From the NCBI RefSeq assembly GCF_000020365.1, contig NC_012108.1:4410001-4474000 (forward strand): DNA of 64,000 nucleotides, in the 5' to 3' direction. A program made the translations under genes and the position numbers. This stretch comes from Desulforapulum autotrophicum HRM2. GTDB taxonomy: Bacteria; Desulfobacterota; Desulfobacteria; Desulfobacterales; Desulfobacteraceae. The notes under the pieces were generated by a model. The model was not told where the DNA came from. It saw only the letters and a list, made by a program, of their open reading frames with translations, and made no database searches. Shown here piece after piece: positions 16,326 to 25,029 of the stretch (positions are counted from its first letter, which is position 1; each line of letters begins with the position of its first letter).

Positions 16326-16841
16326 AAATCCCTTAACCTTTAAACTATAAAAGAATCAAACCACTTTAAATCGCCCTATTTTTCAAAGACGAAACACCTA
16401 AAGCAAACCTGGCCGGAATAGTCAAGGACAGATAAATTGCACAATCCTTGACAGCCGGTTGGTCGCATTCAGTCAAGTTCTAAAACTTGGAGTCCTTAGC
16501 GAACGGATACTCCCTGCTCTTCAAAGTGATCTGAATGGTTTATGAATTAAAATAGGCAAATTGCCCGTTTATAGAAAAATCCAAAGTTGATCAAAGATAA
16601 CACGTGGAACAAATTTTAAATTCATATTCAGCTTGAATAAAATTTGCTATGATTGTACGGTTTTTCTTGGAAGACGATTTTGATTCTGACTTTTCCATAT
16701 GGACTTCCTTTTATAGGTTAAACCTTTCAGTTCAACCATACATGGAAATCATTCAATTGTATAATTGTTAAATCGCTCCCTATATCCGTTAGAATGGATA
16801 TGATTTTTTAAAAATTATTTAATATATTAGGGTTCTTCACG
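16326..16841. other. AT-rich non-coding stretch
   Basis: About 515 bp between divergent genes. A short frame on the minus strand (16591-16698, 35 codons, starting MEKSESKSSSKKNRTII) is preceded by AAAAGGAAG and might be the severed start of a lost gene. Nothing else is recognised. Confidence 0.4.
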
Positions 16842-17827
16842 GTGAACAACAATAAAATAATTTTAGAATCAGAGATCAGAACGATTTTGCTTAAAGGCCT
16901 TTATCAATTTGCACAAGAGGAAATTGGTAAAGATGCAATCAAAATATTCAACTGGATAGATACATCTAAATATAGAATAAAAAATAAATTTAAAAACAAA
17001 ATAGAAGATTTAACAATTGAGCACCTGATAGAAGAAGATAATTTTGCAATTTCCAATACACTTTCAAATCAAATCTTTGCAAAAGCAGAGGAACTTTTAC
17101 CAGGAGAAGATCCTCTTTATCGGCAGGGAATTCATTTTATTCGAAACAATAAATTAGTAAGATTAATGAGTAGTATTGTGAAAAGGATGCCCCTAGAATT
17201 TCTGCTAAAGCGCGGGAACAAAGAGAATAAGAATTATAACAATATTCTCACAATCCATTCTTATCGTGGAGATGGGAATCAAATATTTATAGAAAATCAT
17301 TTTCTTGACGGCATTAGTTTAACAATTGATGGTCATGTTCAAAACAAGCCTGTTTGCAATCAATATAGGGGGTGTCTTGCAGGGTATATGGAAATAGCAG
17401 GATTTCAAGAGTATACGGTTAAAGAAATTCAGTGTGTAACCGAAGGGGCAGAATTTTGCAAATATGAACTTTCCTGGGTAAAAAAACCACCGATCAAACA
17501 AAGAATTCAACGAAATTTATTGTCTTTTTTTGCAAAAGATCTACTTTCAGATATGCAGAATAAAGCTTCAGAACATGAACATCTTGTTTTTGACTTAGAA
17601 GAACAAATCAAGGTAAAAACAACAGAATATTTAAAAGCTAAAAATGATGCCGAACAAGCTAGAAACAAAACAGAATTGCTTAATCAACAATTGGAAACAG
17701 CGGTAAAGAAACTTGAACGGCTTGCTCGATTCGATGTCTTAACAGGTATACCTAACCTGGACGAGCCAGAACCAAAAAGGGTTGGCCAGTGCGGTTAACC
17801 TTATTCATATGAAAATAGTATAAGTCC

Positions 17828-17967
17828 GGTGAACGAAAACAGGTATACCCTACGCTCATTCTCGCAGCCCGTCCATGGGCTGCTGCGAGGGAAATGGCAG
17901 CTCTTTCAGCGTCCATGCTGACCGCTGCCATTTAACCCGCTTCGGGAGATACCTGTTTCCGTTCACC
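17828..17967 (+). ncRNA. Candidate structured RNA of the mobile element, copy 1
   Basis: GGTGAACG-AAACAGGTAT at the left pairs with ATACCTGTTT-CGTTCACC at the right to form an outer stem of ~20 bp. Inside are two hairpins. One is CTCGCAGCCC with GGGCTGCTGCGAG (17861-17889). The other is AAATGGCAG with CTGCCATTT (17892-17933), holding an inner CAGC/GCTG stem. Both loops read GTCCAT. The region lies 130 bp before the element's gene. It could act as RNA or as a DNA cruciform. No transcript is proven. Confidence 0.55.
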
Positions 17968-18096
17968 TCTGCTGTCGTATTTTAAAATTTATGGTTCCAG
18001 TCAGAAAACTAACCTCGCAGGTTCAAAAAGTTTCTATGATTCCAAATACGTAGTATAATAATTTCCAAAATATGCAGATGTTAAAGGAGGTTAATT

Positions 18097-19617
18097 ATGT
18101 TACTGACTGAAAGATATTCCGATCAAATATCTGGCGTTTTGCACTGTTATGACCGCATTATTATTCAAGGTACAATTCCTGGAATCTGCTTTGCTGCTGG
18201 GATGACAAGTTATCTCTACATGAAGAAAATCAGAATTTTTGATTATCCAAAATTTGCAGCCCCTTTTAAAGACGAAATTCGAAACAATGCTGAAGACGTT
18301 GCTTCAAAGAATGGCCTTGAAATTGAATTTGTTCGCAAAAGAAACGTTCGCAAAGAAAAAATAATTGAAAAGGTCATTAATGAACGTGGTGATCATCCTG
18401 GCCTTGTTCATATCCTTTCCGCTATGGAGGCTTGTCCTTCCTATAGACCCTGGCATAATAAAAAAACTGGGAAAACCTACCTGAAAGGAACCCAGGGAAA
18501 ATGTTTACATTATTATTTTTATTTGATCGATGAAGATTTGGGGCTTTGCTATATCCGGGTCCCTACATGGTGCCCGTTTAGATTACAAATATATTTCAAT
18601 GGGCATAATGCCCTCAATTCTGCCATGAGAAAAGAAGGTATTCAAAGTGTAATACGGGACAATGCAATTTTTCAAACGGAGTCATTTGAATCTGCTCAAA
18701 AATTAAGTAACGATCTAAACATAAAGCACATTCATGAGAAACTCGATGGATTTGCAAGCCTTTATTGTCCGGCTGTCAAGCATTTCCCCTTGAGTTACCA
18801 TTGGAGTATTATGCAGGTCGAGTATGCGACAGACATTGTTTTTAAACGTCAGGAAGACTTAAAACTGATTTATGAAAATTTAACTAGAACTGCTATTCAC
18901 TCTGTTAAACCCGAAAATATAGCTACTTTTCTTGGAAAAAAGCTCCATCCATTATATCAAGATGAGGTGGGTAATAACTTTTCGACAAGGATAGAGGGAA
19001 CATGCGTCAAATTCAAAATGGGTGCAAATTCGATAAAAATGTATGATAAATACGGCATTATTCTCAGAATAGAAACGACCACAAATAATGTCTCTTTCTT
19101 TAAACACTACCGTGAGGTAGAACATCGTGATGGAACAACTTCAATGAAATTGGCACCTCTGAAGAAAGGTTTATATAGCCTGGGGCCTTTAACCAGAATA
19201 CTGTTTAATGCCAACAATCGGTTCCTTAAATTCATCTCAGATATTGTTGATCCAAGTGCTGGGATTAAAAAACTAAAAAAAGTTTCAAAGACCGTTGTCA
19301 AGAATGATCGGCCGTTTAGAGGATTCAATTTCTTCAGTGAGGATGACATGAAGATATTACACTCATTAATATCTGGAGAATTTACAATCAGTGGATTTCA
19401 AAACAGAAATATTCGATTAAAGCTTGGATCTTACTCAAGCAGCCAAATTTCAAGAATTTTAAAAAGATTGCATACTCACGGTATGATTAAAAAAATAGCC
19501 CACACTTACAAATACTATTTGACACGATTTGGCAGTCAGGTAATCACCATGGGAATGAAATTGAAAACCATGGTAATAATTCCTGAATTAGCAAAGAGTT
19601 ATGATGAAACAGCATGA
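18097..19617 (+). CDS. 506-residue protein of the unclassified mobile element, copy 1
   Basis: This is the only gene of the element and so its likely mobility protein. It begins MLLTERYSDQISGVLHCYDR with AAAGGAGG 7 bases upstream. Conserved-looking blocks are GKCLHYYFYLIDEDLGLCYI, RVPTWCPFRLQIYFNGHN and SYHWSIMQVEYATDIVF. The last ~90 residues look like a winged helix (SSSQISRILKRLHTHGMIKK), fitting DNA or RNA binding. I see no clear DDE, serine, tyrosine, HUH, DEDD or RuvC signature. Similar proteins may be annotated as hypothetical or MarR-like because of the tail. The copy at 49894-51414 has the same translation. Confidence 0.7.
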   Translation: MLLTERYSDQISGVLHCYDRIIIQGTIPGICFAAGMTSYLYMKKIRIFDYPKFAAPFKDEIRNNAEDVASKNGLEIEFVRKRNVRKEKIIEKVINERGDHPGLVHILSAMEACPSYRPWHNKKTGKTYLKGTQGKCLHYYFYLIDEDLGLCYIRVPTWCPFRLQIYFNGHNALNSAMRKEGIQSVIRDNAIFQTESFESAQKLSNDLNIKHIHEKLDGFASLYCPAVKHFPLSYHWSIMQVEYATDIVFKRQEDLKLIYENLTRTAIHSVKPENIATFLGKKLHPLYQDEVGNNFSTRIEGTCVKFKMGANSIKMYDKYGIILRIETTTNNVSFFKHYREVEHRDGTTSMKLAPLKKGLYSLGPLTRILFNANNRFLKFISDIVDPSAGIKKLKKVSKTVVKNDRPFRGFNFFSEDDMKILHSLISGEFTISGFQNRNIRLKLGSYSSSQISRILKRLHTHGMIKKIAHTYKYYLTRFGSQVITMGMKLKTMVIIPELAKSYDETA

Positions 19618-20339
19618 TTTTTTTGCCATAAAAACAAGAAAATCAGAGATAAGAAACTAACCGGCAATATTTCAATGAATATTTTCAAAAAAAATTGGAT
19701 GAGCGAATAAGGTATAAAGGATCCGATAAAAAAGATTTATTTGTTATGATAATAGATATAGATTATTTTAAATTATATAATGATAGTTATGGACATATCC
19801 AAGGAGATGACTGTCTTACCAAAGTCGCACAAAAAATAGCCAAATCATTGCGTAAAACAGATTTTGTTGCCCGATATGGGGGAGAAGAGTTTGTTGTGGT
19901 CCTACCCCTTGAAGATATGCCTGGTGCAGTGATTGCTGCAAATAAGATAGTAACAAATGTTGCAAACATGAAAATACCTCATAAAAACTCCAAGGCTTCT
20001 TCTGTTGTAACCATAAGTTTAGGCCTCGCAAAAATAGAAGACACATGTCGATCAATGACTGAATTATTAAACAATGCCGATGCGGCACTTTATAAGGCAA
20101 AAGACGAGGGAAGGAATAGATGTATTGTTTATCCTTCTACCGATATTATCTCAAAATAGAAGCATTGCCTTAATTTTTACAGTTCCGGTGGGAGGAATAA
20201 CCATACTGTTGGGTTAAAGAGCCCCTGGAAAAAAGCTTATGAACATCCGTGTACCCCCCAGTCATGAGTTTTCGTGCAAGACTGGTACTCATGGCTTCAT
20301 TCGGTCAGGCGCAGTATAAGACCAGTTTTTGATTTTTAA

Positions 20340-20842
20340 GGTATTTATCTTTCCAGACCAAGAACGGCCTGGATCTCCAGCAGGAACTTCACACCTTATC
20401 GTAACTTTATCCGATTTTCCAGGGTGAGACAAACAAGACCGGCCAGAATCTCATCCCGGGTGTAGCGGGCATGGACCGAAACTAGACAGGAAAAGGGCAA
20501 GGCCCGTGTCCGCCTCAAATGTGGCCATACGTAAATTCTATCAATCATCAGCCAGGCCTGAATATCATCACCTGTGATAAGCAATTGTTCAAACCCATTG
20601 CGATCATAGCCGCCCCGTTGCCATTTTTATATGAAACACTCGCCAAAGCATTGTCAATGATGGCGTTTCAAAATTCGTTGAGGCCAGAGCCATACCTCGC
20701 TCCGGCCGTGCCGGTTATATGGGAATAACCCACACAATCGCTGATGCAAAAATATTGAAAAAAAGAGTCCCTGATCTGCTGCGAATGCACCGCCTCCCCC
20801 TTTCCTGGTTCAAGTTCGGTTCAGGTCGGAAAAGATTCCAGG
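20340..20842 (-). pseudogene. Shredded copy of a PLD-helicase gene
   Basis: Five collinear blocks match parts of the intact gene at 46089-49211 with gaps between them. The pairs are about 20378-20480 with 46443-46560, 20495-20527 with 46998-47031, 20560-20630 with 47612-47680, 20718-20760 with 47680-47722, and 20781-20842 with 48314-48376. Shared strings include CCGGCCAGAATCTCATCCCG and GCGATCATAGCCGCCCCGTT. Most of the helicase is deleted and no frame survives. The order is kept, so this is one old copy that lost segments. The adjoining 20160-20340 and 20843-21022 hold nothing recognisable. Confidence 0.75.
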
Positions 20843-21022
20843 GAACGTCAGCAATCACATATCATATAATTCTGCACTGGCCGAAGCTATGATCAACCCT
20901 GGTTTCAGTTTGTTCGAATTCCATGAGATTATTGCTTTTTTTATTAATCTGTGTAACTTAAATGAGTGATCCCCTAACAAATATAATGGGTTGGGCCTTT
21001 TTTAAATCAGGAGAAAATTTTA

Positions 21023-23500
21023 ATGGTGAATACTAAAATTGTTGATTTTATCGATTTTAAAAAGGTGAATCCCCTTCTTGAAGGGTTCAACCAAATAACC
21101 GGTTTTGTAACAGCCATTTTAGACCTTGAAGGCAATGTTTTATCGAAATCGAAATGGAGACAAATCTGTACTGAATTTCACCGTATTAATCCTGAAACCG
21201 CTAAAAATTGCACAGTTAGCGATACCGTCTTATCCAATAAAATGAACGGGGGCGGAAAATATCATTTTTATAAATGCTTAAATGGATTAATTGATGTCGC
21301 TGTTCCGATAATAATAGACGGAAATCATGTTGCCAACCTTTTTTCCGGACAATTTCTTTTTGAAGAACCGGACATCTCTTTTTTTAAAAAACAGGCCAAG
21401 ATACATGGCTTTGAGGAAAGTTCCTACCTTAAAGCGCTTGCAAAGGTCCCAATAATTTCGCAGGAGAAAGTTAAAACTGCAATGGATTTTTTATTGAACA
21501 TGACCAAGGTGATCAGTGAAATAACATCTCAAAAGTTGGAACAAATAGAACTGAATAAACAGAGAGAAAAAAATGAGGAGGCATTGCGGCATAGCGAGGA
21601 AGATTTAAAGAAATCCCAGCGAATTGCCCATGTGGGCAGTTGGCGTTTGGACCTTGCGAGCAATCATGTCGTTTGGTCGGAAGAACTTTATAGAATGTAT
21701 GGTTTTGATCCCTCATCCCCTCCACCTCCTTACACCGAACATCAGAAACTGTTCACCCCTGAAAGTTGGAACAAATTGTCCACGGCCCTGACCAACACTC
21801 GAGAGACTGGAATCCCCTATGAGCTTGAGTTGGAAACATTGCGGGAGGATGGGAGCCGGGGATGGATGTGGGTGCACGGAGAGGTCATTCGTGATGCAAC
21901 AGGTACCACTGTCGGACTAAGGGGAGTGACTCAGGATATCACAGGGCGTAAACAGACAGAGGAGGCTCTGAAAACCAGTGAAAAAAAGTATCACTCCTTG
22001 TTTAAAAATGCCCAGGTAGCGCTGTTCAGGAATAGACTTTCCGACGGCAAGATCCTTGAAATAAATGAACGATATGCAAAAATGTCAGGCTATTCTAATA
22101 TTGAAGACTGTATGGCTGAGTTCAATGCGGCCGATGCATGGGTTGATCCCAACGGGCGCAAGGAATTTTTGAGAATTTTACATAAAAATGGAGTTATCAG
22201 CGATTACGAGACGGAAATTATACGCAGGGATGGAACCCATATCTGGATATCCTTTTCGGCAACGATTTTCCCAGAACAGGGATTTCTTGAAGGATCAATA
22301 GTGGATATAACTGAACGTAAGAGATCCGAAAGAAACCAGGAGAAATTGCAACTCCAGTTGAATCAGGCTCAGAAAATGGAATCCGTGGGCCGTCTGGCCG
22401 GAGGTGTTGCCCATGATTTTAACAATATGTTAAGTATCATTCTTGGTAATGCTGAAATCATCATGGAGGATATGGACCCGTCAAATCCTATTGTCACAAA
22501 TCTGGAAGAGATATATAAAGCAGCCGAACGATCCAGCAGCTTGACCAGACAATTGTTAGCCTTTGCCCGCAAACAAACGATTGCTCCCAAGATACTAAAC
22601 CTGAACCATGTCCTTGCTGATATGCTTAAAATGCTGATGCGTCTGATTGGTGAGGATATTGATTTGACCTGGAATCCGGCCCCAAATCTGTGGTCTGTCA
22701 AAATAGACCCTTCCCAGATCGACCAGATATTGGCAAACCTCTGTGTGAATGCCAGAGATTCAATTAAGAGTGTCGGTAAAGTTACCATTGAGACAGGCAA
22801 TATTTCCTTTGATGAAGCTTATTGCAAAGAACATCAAGGCTTTAATCCCGGTAGTTATGTAATGATGGCCGTCAGTGATAATGGTTCCGGCATGGATAAA
22901 AAGATCCTTGATAAACTTTTTGAACCCTTTTTTACCACAAAAAGTATCGGCCAGGGAACCGGTCTTGGGTTGGCAACAGTCTATGGCATTGTAAAACAGA
23001 ACCATGGTTTTATAAACGTTTACAGTGAGCCCGGTGAAGGGACGACTTTTAAAATTTACCTTCCTGTTCATTCAGAAACGGCAGTTGCCAAACAAAAAGA
23101 TTTTAAGAAAACATCTCTGAAAGGGAATGAAACCATTCTATTGGTGGAGGATGAAAAGGCCATCCTGAAGATGACCAAGATAATGCTTGAACGACTGGGC
23201 TACACCGTATTGACGGCTTCTGCGCCGACTGAAGCCATATCAATCATGGAGACTTCTAATGTTAATGAAATTCAACTGCTTATGACGGATGTTGTCATGC
23301 CCGAAATGAATGGCCGGGATCTGTCAAGAAAACTCCTCACCATTTACCCCGGTCTTAAATGTTTGTTCATGTCAGGTTACACTGCCAACGTTATTGCCCA
23401 CCACGGTGTTCTGGATACGGGCGTGCAGTTTATAAACAAACCATTTTCGATGCAAGATCTGGCAGCTAAAGTGAGGGATGTGCTCGATGATGGGGAGTGA
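21023..23500 (+). CDS. Hybrid sensor histidine kinase: PocR, two PAS, HisKA, HATPase, receiver
   Basis: The 825-residue soluble protein has these domains in order. PocR-like sensor (about 10-165; NPLLEGFNQITGFVTAILD, CTVSD, YHFYKCLNGLIDVAVPI). PAS (about 200-310; VGSWRLDLASNHVVW). A second PAS (about 325-440). HisKA with GRLAGGVAHDFNNMLSI, His being the phosphorylation site. HATPase (NLCVNARDS, DNGSGMD, GTGLGLATVYGIVKQ). A C-terminal receiver (LLVEDEKAIL, phospho-acceptor Asp in LMTDVVMPEMNG, Lys in INKPFS). PocR domains sense small molecules such as diols or hydrocarbons. GGAG lies ~11 nt before ATG 21023. No separate DNA-binding regulator is adjacent, so its output partner is unknown. Confidence 0.9.
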   Translation: MVNTKIVDFIDFKKVNPLLEGFNQITGFVTAILDLEGNVLSKSKWRQICTEFHRINPETAKNCTVSDTVLSNKMNGGGKYHFYKCLNGLIDVAVPIIIDGNHVANLFSGQFLFEEPDISFFKKQAKIHGFEESSYLKALAKVPIISQEKVKTAMDFLLNMTKVISEITSQKLEQIELNKQREKNEEALRHSEEDLKKSQRIAHVGSWRLDLASNHVVWSEELYRMYGFDPSSPPPPYTEHQKLFTPESWNKLSTALTNTRETGIPYELELETLREDGSRGWMWVHGEVIRDATGTTVGLRGVTQDITGRKQTEEALKTSEKKYHSLFKNAQVALFRNRLSDGKILEINERYAKMSGYSNIEDCMAEFNAADAWVDPNGRKEFLRILHKNGVISDYETEIIRRDGTHIWISFSATIFPEQGFLEGSIVDITERKRSERNQEKLQLQLNQAQKMESVGRLAGGVAHDFNNMLSIILGNAEIIMEDMDPSNPIVTNLEEIYKAAERSSSLTRQLLAFARKQTIAPKILNLNHVLADMLKMLMRLIGEDIDLTWNPAPNLWSVKIDPSQIDQILANLCVNARDSIKSVGKVTIETGNISFDEAYCKEHQGFNPGSYVMMAVSDNGSGMDKKILDKLFEPFFTTKSIGQGTGLGLATVYGIVKQNHGFINVYSEPGEGTTFKIYLPVHSETAVAKQKDFKKTSLKGNETILLVEDEKAILKMTKIMLERLGYTVLTASAPTEAISIMETSNVNEIQLLMTDVVMPEMNGRDLSRKLLTIYPGLKCLFMSGYTANVIAHHGVLDTGVQFINKPFSMQDLAAKVRDVLDDGE

Positions 23501-23608
23501 AAAACTAAAAAATATATTCTATCTTAAAAGTTGATAAAATCCATTTGCATATATGCGTCAAAACAGGGCTGACGCAGGGAAGAACCCGGCAGATATAAAG
23601 GCAGGAAA

Positions 23609-24057
23609 ATGGCCAACCGCTTTAATCAGCTTGTCTATCATGGGGTGGCAGAGCCATTTATCAACTTCAGCAAAGTGGCTGAGTTTTTGAATACATCTGT
23701 TGCTGAGTTTGACCAAGAAGTCCATTTCGTATCATGATTATCCTGATAAACGATGCCAATATCCTCCTTATTGACCTCTTAAAAATTGATCTGCTGACAA
23801 GTTTTTTCCGCCTCTCATATGAATTTCATGTGACAGACGTTGTTTTGTCCATCCCGGACTGCTCCTGCCTGTTCCATTCAAAAAACCGTTCCGGAAGATT
23901 ACTGACCGGTAATGCTGCCCTCGAAAGCATGCAGAACAGAACCAAATCCTGGTTCATGGAATTTTATGGATTTCTGATAAACTTGGGGATCAAACGATTA
24001 TTTTTAGAGGGTGGTATCATTAAACATCAGTCGCTTTCTATAACTCACGATAATTAG
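23609..24057 (+). pseudogene. Relic of a PIN-domain toxin-antitoxin pair (copy B)
   Basis: The first frame (23609-23737) reads MANRFNQLVYHGVAEPFINF and SKVAEFLNTSVAEFDQEV, the end of an antitoxin. The toxin frame starts at 23734, overlapping by ATGA, with MIILINDANIL and IDLLTSFFRLSYEFHVTDVV. After ~45 residues it no longer matches a PIN pattern in frame, although GNAALE and FMEFYGFLINL resemble later PIN segments shifted by frame changes. Copy A at 13822 shares over 300 bp with it. A small third trace lies near 26395-26470. Confidence 0.6.
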
Positions 24058-24495
24058 TCATGGCTCCAGACAGGTGCAAAATTGATATTCGGAATTTAAA
24101 CGTTTGATGAAGACAAAAAAACCTTGCATCCCGGATGTTGTGGTTTGAAGAGCTTCCTCAATAGTGACACATACACGTTATAAAGCTCACCCAAGCCTCA
24201 AGGCCGACCACCCTACACTACTTTTTCCAGTCCTGGCCATTTTGAAATCACAGCCGGTAACGCTTCATACCATTAATGTGCAGGAGTAAATCTGCTCAAA
24301 TTAACATTTTTTGCAATTTCCTAATTCTTGATGTAACATTTTTTGGTTTTTTTGGTTTTTCTGCAGATACAACTTGTAATTATCAAACCTTTGAATAAGA
24401 ATGATTTATAACAGAATTCACGACTTTGATAGCGTTGTAAAAAATCTTATTCTTTGCGAGTCCATAAAAATAAACAACTAAAGAAGGAACCAATC
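24058..24495. other. Non-coding stretch upstream of the V4R operon
   Basis: About 440 AT-rich bases with no credible gene. The promoter for the V4R/diguanylate cyclase pair should be here. A run of TTTTTTGG repeats near 24340-24360 is the only visible pattern. Confidence 0.5.
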
Positions 24496-25029
24496 ATGCA
24501 AGATGTTTATGACTTTAAATGGGAAGACTTGGGCGACCTTTCCGAGGGGCGCCCAAATTTGGGAACTGAAACATCAGTTGTAGCCTATCGGCTCATGCAG
24601 TATACGTTCAAAGATGCTTTTTCCAAAGTGCTTGGCAAGCAAAAGACCGTTGAATTGTTTGTTAAAGCCGGTTTTCTTGCCGGTCAGGAGTTTTGCAAGA
24701 ACGCTCTTGACACGTCACTGCCATTTAGCCAATTCATAGCGGCTTTGAAAGAAAAACTCATATCACTGAAAATTGGTATTTTAATGATCGAAAAGGCGGA
24801 TGAAAAAAAACTTCACTTCGTCTTAACTGTGTCAGAAGATCTTGATTGTTCAGGGTTACCAATATTTGAAGAGTCTGTTTGTGATTACGATGAGGGCTTT
24901 ATTGCAGGTATTTTTGAAGAATATACCGGTAAAAAAATCACAGCCAAGGAAGTTGATTGTTGGGCTACCGGAGACAGAACATGCCGATTTGAAGTAAAAC
25001 CAATTGAGGATTTAAATGGACCATCGTGA
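24496..25029 (+). CDS. V4R-domain sensor protein
   Basis: The 177-residue protein carries a V4R (4-vinyl reductase-type) small-molecule-binding domain near its end: GFIAGIFEEYTGKKITAKEV followed by DCWATGDRTCRFEVKPIE, with the GD-TC-F signature. The N-terminal half is helical. AGAAGGAAC precedes ATG 24496. Its stop overlaps the start of the following diguanylate cyclase by 14 bp, so the two are translationally coupled. The V4R protein probably supplies the signal input for cyclic di-GMP synthesis by its partner. The same V4R-GGDEF pairing is fused in one gene at 16842-20159. Confidence 0.8.
   Translation: MQDVYDFKWEDLGDLSEGRPNLGTETSVVAYRLMQYTFKDAFSKVLGKQKTVELFVKAGFLAGQEFCKNALDTSLPFSQFIAALKEKLISLKIGILMIEKADEKKLHFVLTVSEDLDCSGLPIFEESVCDYDEGFIAGIFEEYTGKKITAKEVDCWATGDRTCRFEVKPIEDLNGPS

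Larger units (their letters stand above)
17756..19656 (+). mobile_element. Unclassified 1,901-bp mobile element, copy 1
   Basis: The boundaries are set by comparison with the second copy (49855-51755, inverted) and by the split host gene. The left end starts CCTGGACGAGCC and the right end stops at AGAGATAAGAAA. CTAA lies on both sides, as a 4-bp target duplication or a required target. The ends are not inverted repeats. Contents in order: ~70 bp of end sequence, a 140-bp foldable region, a second leader with its own CTAACCTCGCAGG, then one 506-codon gene nearly to the right end. Both copies have the same length and read the same wherever I compared them, so the movement was recent. Confidence 0.85.
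16842..20159 (+). pseudogene. V4R-GGDEF diguanylate cyclase gene split by the 1,901-bp element
   Basis: The N-terminal part (16842-17755) has a V4R/haem-NO-binding-like sensor (EYTVKEIQCVTEGAEFCKYE), a coiled coil and the start of GGDEF (FDVLTGIPN). The rest (19661-20159) continues RQYFNEYFQKKLDER, then DIDYFKLYNDSYGHIQGDD, ARYGGEEFVVVLPLE and ADAALYKAKDEGRNR. Removing the insert with one CTAA restores one frame across LTGIPN-RQYF. The intact gene would be a sensor diguanylate cyclase making cyclic di-GMP, with an intact GGEEF active site. GTG 16842 is the likely start. The 5' product now ends with a short tail read from the element. Confidence 0.85.

Noticed and set aside
16591-16698. 35-codon minus-strand frame starting MEKSESKSSSKKNRTII with a good ribosome site
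   Set aside because: It stops after 35 codons and has no recognisable family; it is kept only as a remark because it may be a severed gene start.
17756-19656. The 1,901-bp element as an IS110-family element
   Set aside because: The layout of a structured leader before one gene is similar, but the protein lacks the DEDD and Tnp20-type serine pattern of IS110 transposases, so the family was not assigned.
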